Source of the DNA: Cudoniella acicularis
Lineage: Eukaryota; Ascomycota; Leotiomycetes; Helotiales; Helotiaceae
DNA length: 31,646 bases
NCBI GenBank assembly: GCA_013054445.1
Contig: JAAMPI010000578.1
Span: 1 to 31,646, forward strand
Direction of reading: 5' to 3'
The translations under genes and the position numbers were made by a program. The notes under the pieces are model-generated. The model was not told the origin of the DNA. It made no database searches and was given only the letters and a program-made list of their open reading frames with translations. Of the stretch, positions 19,680-29,289 are shown one piece after another. Within the stretch, counting starts at the first letter, position 1; every line of letters starts with the position of its first letter.

Positions 19680-21016
19680 TTATTCAGAGGCCTTGCCATC
19701 AGGGCCGCCATCATTTTGCGGCTGCTGGGCGTTACTGTCGGAATCTTCTGGCTTGTTAACGAGAGCCACGTCCTCGACTTTTGTCGAACTTCCAACAGGG
19801 GCGGTAACCGGATTTTTTTCATGTGGTCTGAGCCTTGATCCAATGTGCTTCCTCTAGGCTTTTACGTTTGGGGAGTCAGCCAAGTGGAAAAAGGAACATG
19901 CGTCCTTCAAGGGAGTTGGATATCGATTATTTTTCAGACCGTCACTCCCAGTACCTGAGTACTTCATGGGCATGTTCCAACTTCTTTATGACAGGCTCGA
20001 AATTGGGATCTGTTTCTCCCCTGAGGTCTGTCTCAAGAGGCGAGGCGAAGACAAGCAAAGAGTGCTGTGGAATAAACTCATATGCGATGGACACACCGAG
20101 TTTCTCATCAATCGCTGGCAAGGCGCTTTTGTCGACGTCCTCGGTGTTGAATTCAATGGCATCGCGCACTTCATCATTGCCGGCAGACAGACTTGATACT
20201 GTCGATGACCTGCACGCATACAAAGTTGCGTCTTCCGCCTTCGTATTTGGACCCTCTCTTTGGGACCGATGTAGGATTTAGGGGGCGGGCCGGCTTTCTT
20301 TTCCTTTTCGGCAGCCTCCATTATTCTTTTATAGGCAATTGGTTTTTCCTTTTCTAACCACTTTCTATCCTTCTCCCTCAGCGCCATTGTTTTCTCGCGT
20401 TGGGTCGGGATCTTCGGAATCTTGTTCGCAGCGGCAGCACGTTCAGCATAACTCCCCTTTTCCTGGGCTAGGGCTGGACTTGAGCTACTTTGGCCATTGT
20501 CCTTTTGAGCACTCGTTTCAGGAGCAAGTTTCTCATCTGCTTTTGCCGGTGTTCCAGTCGCCTTTCCCTCTGAAGCCGTATCTGCCGCAGAGGCGCTCTC
20601 GGTATCTTCCGCCGGAGCGTCTTGCGAAGATGGGACAGGAAGGGGGTTATTTGGTCTTAAAGAAAATTCCATGGTGGTCTCGGGCTCTTTGCCTTTTCCT
20701 TTCCATGGCTTGCCAGTAAGCTTGCGAAGAGGTTCGTCGTCTCCAGGGAAGTTGAAATCAGTTCCAACTATATAAGTTAGGTTTGAATGCAGTAACAGGA
20801 AAGAGTAAAAGGAGACAAAGACTTACCCAGTTTCATCCAGAGATGGAACTCGAACCAACATTCCCGTTGACCTCTATCCATTTGTGGATAAAGCGGATCC
20901 TTCTTCAGGTTTCTCTTGACTTCGGAGCGAGCATTATCGACTTCTTTTTCGCCGAGCCCTAACTCCTCCGCCTTCTCTTCAATTTCGTAAATAACTCGGT
21001 TGTAAATATCGCTCAT
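19680..21016 (-). CDS. Unrecognised fungal protein, three exons, with an apparent 2-nt frameshift
   Basis: ATG at 21016-21014. Exon 1 is 21016-20827 (charged: IEEKAEELGLGEKEVDNARS, ending WFEFHLWMKL). Intron 1 is 20826-20768 (GTAAGT, CTAAC branch, TATAG, 59 nt). Exon 2 starts at 20767 (FNFPGDDEPLRKLTGKPWKG), then an Ala/Ser/Pro/Glu-rich stretch and a Lys/Glu helix ending KSYIGPKE at about 20258. From there the good frame is shifted by 2 nt at a GAGAGG, resuming as DAIEFNTEDVDKSALPAIDE and FIPQHSLLVFASPLE. A second intron (19962-19854, GTACTC to CTAG with a CTGAC branch) joins phase 0 to RPHEKNPVTAPVGSSTK and stop 19682-19680; this junction is less certain. Removing 2 nt makes the total 388 codons. 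Function unknown. Confidence 0.65.
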
Positions 21017-21167
21017 TGTCAAGTGATGATGTTGTTGTTAATGGTGCTACGAAGCGCGACTAGCGAGATGAACTTCATCTTTCCAACGCGAAGTGTCACG
21101 TGCTAGGGCAAACGAAACTTCTTATCAAGACACAATCTTATCGGCCTTTTTCCCTGCCCGCCAGCTA

Positions 21168-21376
21168 GCCTAGCGAGTAGTGCGATCTAGAGCCTAACGA
21201 TCTACGTTATACTCTATACTTATATTATTACTTTTAAGGTTTAAAACTCTATAGTTATATATATTTTTAAAGTTTAGAACTTTATAGTTATATATGTTTT
21301 TAAAGTTTAAAACTCTATAATTATATTATTATTATAATATAGATCGCTAAGCTCTAGATCGCACTNCCCGCTAGGC
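21168..21376. mobile_element. 209-bp MITE-like element with about 36-bp terminal inverted repeats
   Basis: 21168-21203 (begins GCCTAGCGAGTAGTGCGATC) matches the reverse complement of 21341-21376 with a few transitions and one N. The interior holds three head-to-tail copies of a 33-bp AT-rich unit (about 21232-21263, 21264-21296, 21297-21328). There is no coding capacity. Size, TIRs and AT-rich core fit a miniature inverted-repeat transposable element. No clean target duplication can be read because of nearby Ns. Confidence 0.65.
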
Positions 21377-22006
21377 NAAAAGACTATAGTATTCGCNNNT
21401 ANNGTNAATACGCTTAGCACGCTATATAAGGCAAAGAATGCACTACAGCCGAAGTCCGCCCGGGCCACGTGACTAGTCGCGTGACTATCACGTAGCTTCG
21501 CTGATAACACGGACCTCCGACGCCATCGCATTACAGATATTATAAGTTTCCTATTATTATTATTCTAGATATCTAGCGGCTATCTAAGCTATATAATAGA
21601 CGCTACCTAAAATATAAGCGAACTATATTATAAATTTATTTAAGATATAAAATACTTTTTTTTTAAATATTTTTTTTAATATTTTATTTTTTAATAATTA
21701 CCTAGCTATTTTTAATAAGGATAAGATTAACTATCTTATAATTCTATATTTAGAACTTATTAAGGAACCTTTCTAGAATCGGATAATAAGACTTTCTAAA
21801 GGTCGGCGATATAGAAGGTAGTGACTAAAATGTGTGTGAATCAATTATGGTTAGATCTTGAAGGTAAACCAGTTGTGTCACACTAAACCGAAAATACTTT
21901 CTGGCGCAAGGCTAAGCGGGGGGAACGCAGCGATATGGTTGGGCTGCTGGATGAATGTTTGATCTTATATTGAAATAATTTATGTAATTAGTGAGGTTCA
22001 GCTAGA

Positions 22007-22117
22007 AGTGGGGCTACATAGGGCCAGTGGCTCTGTGCAGCCGATGGGAAATCATCATCAATCAATCATAAATCAATCAATCATGAATCAATCAATTCAT
22101 TAATCAATCAACCGCCC
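22007..22117 (+). repeat. Dispersed repeat, left copy, with AATC microsatellite
   Basis: 22007-22031 is identical over 25 bases to the reverse complement of 31143-31167. Weaker similarity continues through CAGCYGATG and an AATC-rich stretch (22048-22111) to CCCCTA at about 22112-22119. This copy has a longer AATC microsatellite than the other one. The two copies lie in opposite orientation 9.1 kb apart, around the glycan-like locus. Confidence 0.8.
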
Positions 22118-22237
22118 CTAATTCCTTCTGTTCATATAAGGTCCTTGGTGCGGTTTGCATCATTTACCATATAATCTTAGATTTCTAACCTGTTTCTTCC
22201 TATCAACCTCAATTGCAATATCTTCTATAATTAAACT

Positions 22238-25064
22238 CTAGCTACTTTCCAGCTTAACATCATAATTGGCTAGTATATCTCTTGGAAATGGAAACAGTGT
22301 CGCACGTCGCTTCGGTGGCTGCTCATGTGCATCCCTCCAAATATCCTTCACGATACTGATACCCAGAGCCTCGACAACTGGTGTTATAAGAGGTAAAGAC
22401 AGGATAATGGTAATGTAGCATGCTGGGCCAACGACCAGCAGATTCGCCCAATATGGGAGACCGATACCAGAGAGCATAATGCACAGCCAGGCACCGAGGC
22501 TCCAGAAGACGAAGCCGTGAATGAGATAGATGGTATAGACATGTGGGAAAGCCCAAAGAATAATTTTCGAACTGAAGACTTTCTGGATGAATGGGCTAAG
22601 CTCGACGATGCCTTGGGCTGCGATAGAGAAGACCAGGCCGTTGAGTCGCGGGACGTAGTATTCGACTGATCCCGCGCGGGGAGTCTGCTGGATTGGAAGC
22701 CCAGTGAGTATGTCGGGATGCACGTCGAGCTCAGCAACATTAAAGTAGTAAGAGAGCCAGATTTCGAAGGAGTCCTGAGACAGACTCAGAAAGACACAGA
22801 TGGTGTAGAAGATCATTAGAGAGTAGTAAGCTAGACTGTGTGATAGGAGCCATTTACGGTACTTGAATGTGATATCCAAGTCTGCCATCAGTAGCCCTCC
22901 CCAGAAGTAGCTGCCCCAGTTGAGCGCGTACCAGTTAAAGCTGATGCAGATGGCGTAATATAGAAATCGTTTCCAGGGTCTTTTAATCTCGTAAACGACG
23001 ATGACTGCCAAGAGAGTTGTCCATGAGCCCTGGAGCTGTACGGGGATGGTCCAGAGAATGCCAGTACAGTAATTGAATGTGATTTGCGGTACTGCGTTAG
23101 GAACCAGGAAGGCTAGTTCGATAACTCCATCAAGGTAGGTGCCAAAATTGGCAATGGCGACTGTGTACGGCCAGGAAGACCAGGTGATAGAGGGTAGCAT
23201 CTCTAGCCATGTAATCGCGCCACATTCAATTAAAAAATACTCGAGCATTGCTATAACAGCGATTGGAATAATCAATCGGAATGCTCTCCCCGTGATCTTC
23301 TCAGCGAGAGCGATAAGATCTCCTGACTCGAGATACCTAACGACCAGGAAGCGACACGAGGTTGTAAAGAATATGCCAATAAAGATTTGGTTTAGCAGGA
23401 AGGGTCCAATGGTCTTATTGGCCCATACTTCGCTCTCATAGTGGGCGTTGATGCCATCGCTAGGGTACATCAAAGCTGGAATAAACGTGAACCCGAAATG
23501 TTGGACTGTGATAGCCATGCAGCAAAATGTAACTAATCCTGCGAGGTAATCCACGCGTTTCCTGGGTTGTAAGGAAGCTGTGACTAAAGCTGCAGAAACT
23601 TTACGGCCAGGCTTTGACGCAGTAGGACTGTCTTTCGCCTCGTTAGGCTCCATTGCCGTGACTGTGGCAAGAAGGCCTGCTTTCCCTCTAAGTCAGATGT
23701 TCTGCGGTAGCGGAATAATTGTTCAGTATAGTTGACTTACTATTGCATCGAGTCGATTCCCATGCCGTCATTGAACCGTCGTCCTGGGTGTTATGTGATG
23801 AGTAGTCATTTACTCTTCGGATATTAGGATCGTCGCCATCCATCGTCACGACTGAGAGTGACGTAGTTGTACCTGTATTGTGGCCGGTTGAATCCGCAAA
23901 ACTAGCAGCTAGGATCAATTGTGACTGATCCAAATAGTCTACCGACCCCTTGGGTTCCTTCGACATATTGGCTAACTTTTGGAGTATGATGGTGTGTGCA
24001 AGCAAGAAGACGGTGAGGACAATGCAGAAGGCGCATATCCAAGCAGGTATCAAGCGAAGAAAATTTGGCTCTGGCGGCTCTTCCCAAGCAGCGGTGGCTT
24101 CAGAGATGTACGAAGTGGATCCTCGGAGGGTTGTATCATTCATCGAGCACTTTGGAGAACCATGGCATGTTGAGTCGAAGCTCAAGTGATCTTCTTTAGT
24201 CATCAGTGAGGAGTTAAAGAACATCCTCACCCATCTAACATTGGCCTCGGATATCTGCGTTGGAGGTCCTTGTTCCGCGTAAGTGTCTCCAATCGACCAA
24301 TGTTTTAGGACAACAGGTGCTGGAGTACTGGGTAATGCTCGATCCTCATCTCTCGAGACGGAGCGAACGAGCAGATCTCCAATATAGTATTTCACAGCAC
24401 TATAAGTCCAGTCTACCCTGAATTCGTTATAGTCCCATGGTGATGGTGTGTCGTTAGCCCGAGAATAGGCTTCCAGAGTAGAGAAGTTGACACCGAGTGA
24501 GGGAGATGGAAATTCGGAATGCAAGAGTGTGCTGACCCGGGCATTTCCCGGATCGTCAGTATTCATTGCACTAAACGTGATCGACTCCGTCTCATTGTAT
24601 TCCATCGTCATTGACATCGCACTGCCTCCAATCCCGGCCTGCGGTGGGCGCATGAACGCTCTAATGGAGCCAAACTGAATATCCTGCCTCGCGCTTCTGA
24701 TACTCCCGCTGACGACGATATGATTTGAAGTTGGTGGCGAAACGTAGAGTTCGAGTGACGAGCTCGAGTCGGAGGACGAATTTCGAATCTGTACATTCGC
24801 ACCACTGGCTGCTTGGCGGTACAAGGCATTCCAGTTTCGCTCATATTTATGCTCGAACGACTCTACTACCAAGCTATCAGGCCAATCGGATGTCTCGTTG
24901 AAGTACACGATGATAGAGTCTGTAAAGACCTCACCAGAAGTGGGGTTATAGTATCCACATGAGCAGTCTGTGTTATTTGTCCCAGCTGTGTTCGTAACAG
25001 TTGCTCCTAGGGTTGTGAAGGAGAATGAAGTGACCAGAAAACACGACGCTAAGAGGTGATACAT
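22238..25064 (-). CDS. Fusion protein: membrane-anchored GH16-like domain plus acyltransferase-3-like domain
   Basis: Read as one gene. Exon 1 (25064-23741) encodes a signal peptide (1-20), Cys-containing linker, a ConA-type beta domain of GH16 type (about 45-290; YERNWNALYRQAASG, FGSIRAFMRPP, KHWSIGD, ANVRWVRMFFN), many N-glycosylation sites, one transmembrane helix (336-361) and a cytosolic linker. An intron follows: GTAAGT at 23740, CTGAC branch at 23696-23692, CACAG ending at 23662 (79 nt) or GCAG ending at 23677 (64 nt). Both acceptors keep the frame. Exon 2 (to 22238) is a roughly 470-residue protein with about ten membrane helices, like acyltransferase-3 (OafA-type) proteins that move acyl groups to sugars. 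Total about 915-920 residues. Retaining the intron stops at 23690-23688, and the second part has its own ATG at 23653, so two separate genes 34 bp apart remain possible. GH16 EIDIE is replaced by TESIT (159-163). Confidence 0.75.
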
Positions 25065-26648
25065 CGGACCTCCTTGTGCACGACGGCGAGGTCGAGCTGA
25101 TGAGCAGATGGAAGTGATGAAGCTGCGTGGGCATTCGCGCGAGAGAGAATCAGTCAGAACAACAGATATTGGGGTATAGCTTTTTGGGCCCTTCTGGTAG
25201 ATTTGAAATCAACAGCCTCCATAACAGCAGGTAAGATATCGGATCCACGCCTCATCGTCATATCTCTGACGTGTGTTTTATGTGGCGGTCCATCTGAATC
25301 CACAAAACACCAGTTGATTGTTGATGTCTTGTGAGCTGAACAGAAGCAGGTACTAATATTGTGGCTTATCTTGTTTGGACGAGCCAAACTGCATTTTGAA
25401 GGATTAACTTGCCTCACTGTGCGCCTCTCTGCCGCCATGGTATGAAAGACGACTTAGTGGCATCCCAGGTGTGGAATTGTCGGCCACCATCCTGTATCTT
25501 ATGCCAATGAGGCTCAATAACATTTGTAGGGCAGGACAGCATCTGCTCTTTCAGATTAACACATACCTCCGGATTGGGATTTGATAGTCTAGCGTGGTCT
25601 TTGTATGAGCGGGTCTTGGCTCGGTCTCAACTCAGGGAATAGTAAGAAGGCTTGCAGTGGAAGGCACGACTAGCGCCTTATCTCATATCATTCAATACCT
25701 TCCAGCCTTACGTGAACTATTATTGGAAAATTTTAGTTTCAGGGGGTCAACACGGTGTTCCAGCTGTCCCGGGACAGTCACCTTCGATCGTCAGCTTCCA
25801 GGGCGGTGAAGCCCCCTGGAGCGCCTTGGCCAGCGAGCTTTTAGCGCAGCCAGCGCCTATTATTTAGCGTGTGGCAAGCTTATCGCCAGCGTTGCAGCGC
25901 ATCAACACCATCACTCCTACATATATGCACCTAAGCCCTAATATCACTACTTTTCGCTTGTATCGTACCTTAGCTCGTACGCAATTTATGTTAAATGTCT
26001 TAGCGCTATAGCTAGTACTGTCTTTAGAAGTAATTTCTATACTAATTAGTACTAGCTTATTTTTACTATTATAGTTTAAGCTATTTTACTATATATCTTA
26101 TATTAATATTATAATAAAATTATACTTTATTATTATTAATTTAAAAAAAAAAATTTAATATTAAATATCAAAACTTAATATTTAATAATAAATAATAAAG
26201 TTGTGATGAAGATGCTGAAACACATAGTTCCTAGCCTGCTGCCGAAAGAGAAATATTGACGGCAAGATAACAAAGACGGGAAGAAGAAGAAATGGTGGAG
26301 TGCGGCTGTTATTATTGGGACATCTTGTCTGCCGTGTATTCGATGGCAAGCGAGAAAATAGTTACGGGGAGGCAAGAGCATATCCCACAGCATCATTCTA
26401 CGGCAATAAGTGCAGCAAATAGGAATAGACATAAGAAATTACGGGAAACCCAGTGTTTAAACCACTGCAAGCTGTACGTAGCATGCATGCTGCATGGTTG
26501 GGAACATTTATTGGCATTTATTTTTCAACCTTCCTCACTAAGCTCTTAAGCACCTATCCTTACCACTTTTAGAGTCTCTTCTCCTGTTCATCAAAAAACC
26601 TAACAAATATACAGCTTCAGGAAATTTACAGCTGCTTCATATCACAAA
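25065..26648. other. Shared divergent intergenic region of the fusion gene and the GT2 gene
   Basis: 1.58 kb between two divergently transcribed genes, so it probably holds both promoters. A GC-rich stretch at 25740-25900 contains the perfect 14-bp palindrome CTGTCCCGGGACAG (25764-25777). 25980-26200 is an AT-rich, RIP-like island. AGCATGCATGCT (26480-26491) is a 12-bp palindrome about 160 bp before the GT2 start. A minus ORF at 25154-25438 begins with ATG but shows no domain and I do not support it. Confidence 0.45.
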
Positions 26649-28172
26649 ATGTCGAAAGCAATCCACCGCAACTCAAGTGCTCTAAACGATGCAGCACGTA
26701 GAGCCTCAACATTTATCACTGGGTGGACTCCTTTCTGCCTGGTTGTGGCATATCTTATCTTCTCAATTTGCCTCTATATGTTTATTTCCAATGCCATTTT
26801 CAGGGTTTTTTGGTTCGTTTACCTCACGACAAACTTCTTCACCTCATCAGTAACTGTCGTGGAATCGGCGATGAGTATGGGACTTGCCAGAGAGGCCAGA
26901 AAAGCTGTAGAAAAGACCAAAGATGCAGACTGGGTGTTTCCAACACCGGATGATCGTCTGCTCATTCTCGACCTCATCATTGTCGCTTACCTCCCGAACG
27001 AGAAGGACATCATCGTGGATCGAATCCATTATGCTTTGGAGAACATCGTCTACCCAGAGGACAAGATCAGGATTAACCTGCTCTATAATACACCGCATGC
27101 AATAGAGCCATTGGAGACAGAGATTTCTGAGCTTGCAATGAAGCACCCTCGACTCCGAGTTACCAAGGTGGCCAACTCGACAAGCAAGGCGGACAATCTA
27201 AACTATTTTTTCACTCTCGATACTGGAGCACATCTTATCGCCATATTCGACAGCGATCACTTTACACACCCCTACGGACCCAGGTGGGCAGTGGAGCGGT
27301 TCATGCAAGACCCCAAGATTGACGTCGTACAAGGCCGATGCATCATCTACAATTCAGCATCTTCATTCCTGTCTAGTATGATCTCAGTTGAGTTCGACAA
27401 GATCTATGCAACATCTCATCCCGGTAGAGCATCGCTCTGGCGGTTCGGGCTTTTTACTGGCTCAAATGGATTCTGGCGGGCAAATCTCATTCGCGGACTG
27501 AAGATGGATGGCTCGATGTTAACCGAGGACATCGACTCCTCCCTCCGAGCGAACAATTTGGGGAAGAAAATTGTCCATGATCCGAATGTGGTCTCTTACG
27601 AGTTGGCCCCAGTAAATTTTCTTAGCTTCATACGGCAACGTCTGCGATGGACTCAAGGATGGACCCAGGTCAGCATCCGCCACATCCCGCTAGCATTCAC
27701 CAAGTCGCCAGCAGGGAGTCGGGATCTCACCATGCGATTCGGTCTATTCTCTCTACTATTCGTCCGTGAGTTCAGCTATTACCTCGTCACTCAATACACA
27801 TGCCTCATCGCCAGCTATGTTTTATTGAATTTCCCGATAACCCCAGTCGAACTGGCAAAGACGGTATTCTTCGAGTTCCCCCTGTCCGAGTGGCTTTTCA
27901 TCATTGGGTACGTCAGGCATATTTCCAAAATTATTATCATCCTATCGGGTCTCTGGAGCTATTTCTTATCTGACGCCTATAGAACCGGTGGCCTCGTCAG
28001 CAGCCTCGTCATGACATATCTCGTTCTATCAGAATTCTCTACGCTGTGGATGATGCTGCTATTTACGCTTATCTATATCCCTTATTTGGTATTTCAGTCT
28101 ATTCTTGGTTTGTATGGACACGCGCGATGCATTACCGGATACTCGAGGTGGAACGCAACGACGAGGTCCTGA
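26649..28172 (+). CDS. Processive family-2 glycosyltransferase (polysaccharide synthase-like)
   Basis: ATG at 26649 (ACAAAATGTC), stop at 28172, no intron, 507 residues. Two N-terminal membrane helices (about 25-70) are followed by a cytosolic GT-A domain: LIIVAYLPNE (about 109), KADNLNYF, DSDH at 201-204 (the DxD that binds metal and UDP-sugar), GSNGFWR, TEDID around 293-296 (catalytic base Asp), and QRLRW at 330-334 followed by TQGW. This is the D,D,D,Q..RW set of processive beta-glycosyltransferases such as hyaluronan, chitin and cellulose synthases. Four or more C-terminal helices would form the export channel. It belongs with the short fungal GT2/CPS1-like synthases that make surface polymers. 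Neighbouring acyltransferases suggest the polymer is acylated. Sugar specificity cannot be read from sequence. Confidence 0.92.
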   Translation: MSKAIHRNSSALNDAARRASTFITGWTPFCLVVAYLIFSICLYMFISNAIFRVFWFVYLTTNFFTSSVTVVESAMSMGLAREARKAVEKTKDADWVFPTPDDRLLILDLIIVAYLPNEKDIIVDRIHYALENIVYPEDKIRINLLYNTPHAIEPLETEISELAMKHPRLRVTKVANSTSKADNLNYFFTLDTGAHLIAIFDSDHFTHPYGPRWAVERFMQDPKIDVVQGRCIIYNSASSFLSSMISVEFDKIYATSHPGRASLWRFGLFTGSNGFWRANLIRGLKMDGSMLTEDIDSSLRANNLGKKIVHDPNVVSYELAPVNFLSFIRQRLRWTQGWTQVSIRHIPLAFTKSPAGSRDLTMRFGLFSLLFVREFSYYLVTQYTCLIASYVLLNFPITPVELAKTVFFEFPLSEWLFIIGYVRHISKIIIILSGLWSYFLSDAYRTGGLVSSLVMTYLVLSEFSTLWMMLLFTLIYIPYLVFQSILGLYGHARCITGYSRWNATTRS

Positions 28173-29289
28173 TGATGCTTGACATATTTGACAGCCTCTA
28201 CTGTTCAATTGGCCTCACAATGCTCTAGTCGGTATCGCTGGCGTGATCTAGATGTTCGCATTCGTTGTCTTGATCCATAATTAGATCCCACTAAGATATT
28301 GAGAATTAAATGATATCATGCCATAGATGCAGACTACAACAGCGTCCCAATGTTTAGAATGGGGTGGCTGTGGTGATTGCTGATAGGAGATCAAGAGAAT
28401 ATCTCCATGTTGTGACTTGTTTTTTTTTTCGGCCAGGAGATGGTGGTTTGTTGGAGGTGCAGTACATATCTTGGGCTGAGTCCCAAAAGGGCCAGCAACT
28501 ATTCAATCCCGATGCAGACTGCATGGCTCTCTGCAGCCACGTAATCAGCATCGATACGTGCCCATATCCCCAGTCCAATGGGCCGGAATCAAAAGAGGCT
28601 CTGTCCTGTGTCTTGAAAATTGATTCGTCTGATCTCTCCACCAAGAAGCAATAGATAAGCATGAAACATGTAGAAAATGCAAGCCAAAGAGAAGAAAGGC
28701 CCCCAATCCTCCCCACCAGCAAGGCTCATCCTCATCATAATGCCCACCACCTGCATGCTGCGTGGTAATAATAGTAAGCATGGCTTGGCGGGCGATCTCC
28801 CGCCTTCCGCCTCGCGCCTCGCTTACATGTCCCAGGTCGGGACGGGACGGGCTCGTTCAGCTGTGTTCGGGTCTGTGCTTTCGGCACTTCGGCCACGTCG
28901 ATCGCCAGCCCACCTTCATACAGGACGGATAACCCCGTTTTGGTATACCTGCAGAACGGATAATTCCGTTCTCGTATGCTTGCGGGGCGTGGGGGTTGAT
29001 TGGATGCTCTCAGTACGGCATGGGTCAGAAGGTGAACGAAGCTGTGCTGTGCTGCGCTGTGCTGGCATTGAAATGTTGTGTTGAAATCGACATCTCCTTG
29101 TCGTCAGCAAGGTCGGTTCCACTTGGGCAGGATGAGGCTCAGGCTCGAGGGTAAGGCTGAGGAAGAGGATAGGACTCTCATCTCCGGTACTCCCCTTCTT
29201 ACTTTCTACTATCGCCCTTTAATCTTAGGATAATTGAGAGGGCCTGCTTCTCACTGGTAACCCTGCTTCTCAGGGCATAAGCACCCAAG
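28173..29289. other. Intergenic; promoter region of the second acyltransferase
   Basis: About 1.1 kb. The left part is the 3' region of the GT2 gene. ORFs on both strands at 28354-28780 overlap each other and show no domain, so they are rejected. 28921-28982 has a 31-bp tandem duplication with two CGG-N6-CCG dyads (separate entry). A short TGTGC-type pentamer run lies at 29041-29064. Confidence 0.45.
28921..28982 (+). promoter_or_regulatory. Two CGG-N6-CCG dyads in a 31-bp tandem repeat
   Basis: 28921-28951 and 28952-28982 are diverged copies of one 31-bp unit. Each keeps a CGG-N6-CCG inverted triplet: CGGATAACCCCG at 28926-28937 and CGGATAATTCCG at 28957-28968. The second sits in a perfect hairpin AGAACGGA-TAAT-TCCGTTCT (28953-28972). 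CGG-N6-CCG is the classic site type of dimeric Zn(II)2Cys6 regulators (Ppr1-like spacing). Sites are 353 and 322 bp before the acyltransferase ATG, three helical turns apart. Regulation is inferred. Confidence 0.45.

Larger units (their letters stand above)
21017..22237. other. Intergenic with small elements, AT-rich island and Ns
   Basis: About 1.2 kb without a gene. It contains a TIR-type miniature element (21168-21376), undetermined bases between 21366 and 21406, a very AT-rich island (21540-21720) and, at the right end, a dispersed repeat with an AATC microsatellite (22007-22117). A minus ORF at 21307-21531 runs over the Ns and is not supported. Confidence 0.5.

Noticed and set aside
21232..21328. 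Three 33-bp repeats considered as a CRISPR-like array
   Set aside because: Copies are directly adjacent without spacers, inside a TIR element, in a eukaryotic genome.
23702..23740. 39-nt in-frame intron (GTAAGT to GCAG) in the tail of the GH16-like ORF
   Set aside because: Too short for the intron sizes seen here and leaves the same stop; the 64 or 79-nt intron to the acyltransferase frame is better supported.
25154..25438. 94-codon minus-strand ORF with ATG upstream of the fusion gene
   Set aside because: No domain, mixed composition, lies in the divergent promoter region; no splice path into the fusion gene found.
28046..28228. Alternative C-terminal frame at the end of the GT2 gene
   Set aside because: No intron joins it; the main frame ends plausibly after the last membrane helix.
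28354..28781. Overlapping ORFs on both strands between the GT2 and acyltransferase genes
   Set aside because: Mutually overlapping, domain-free, no start or splice context.
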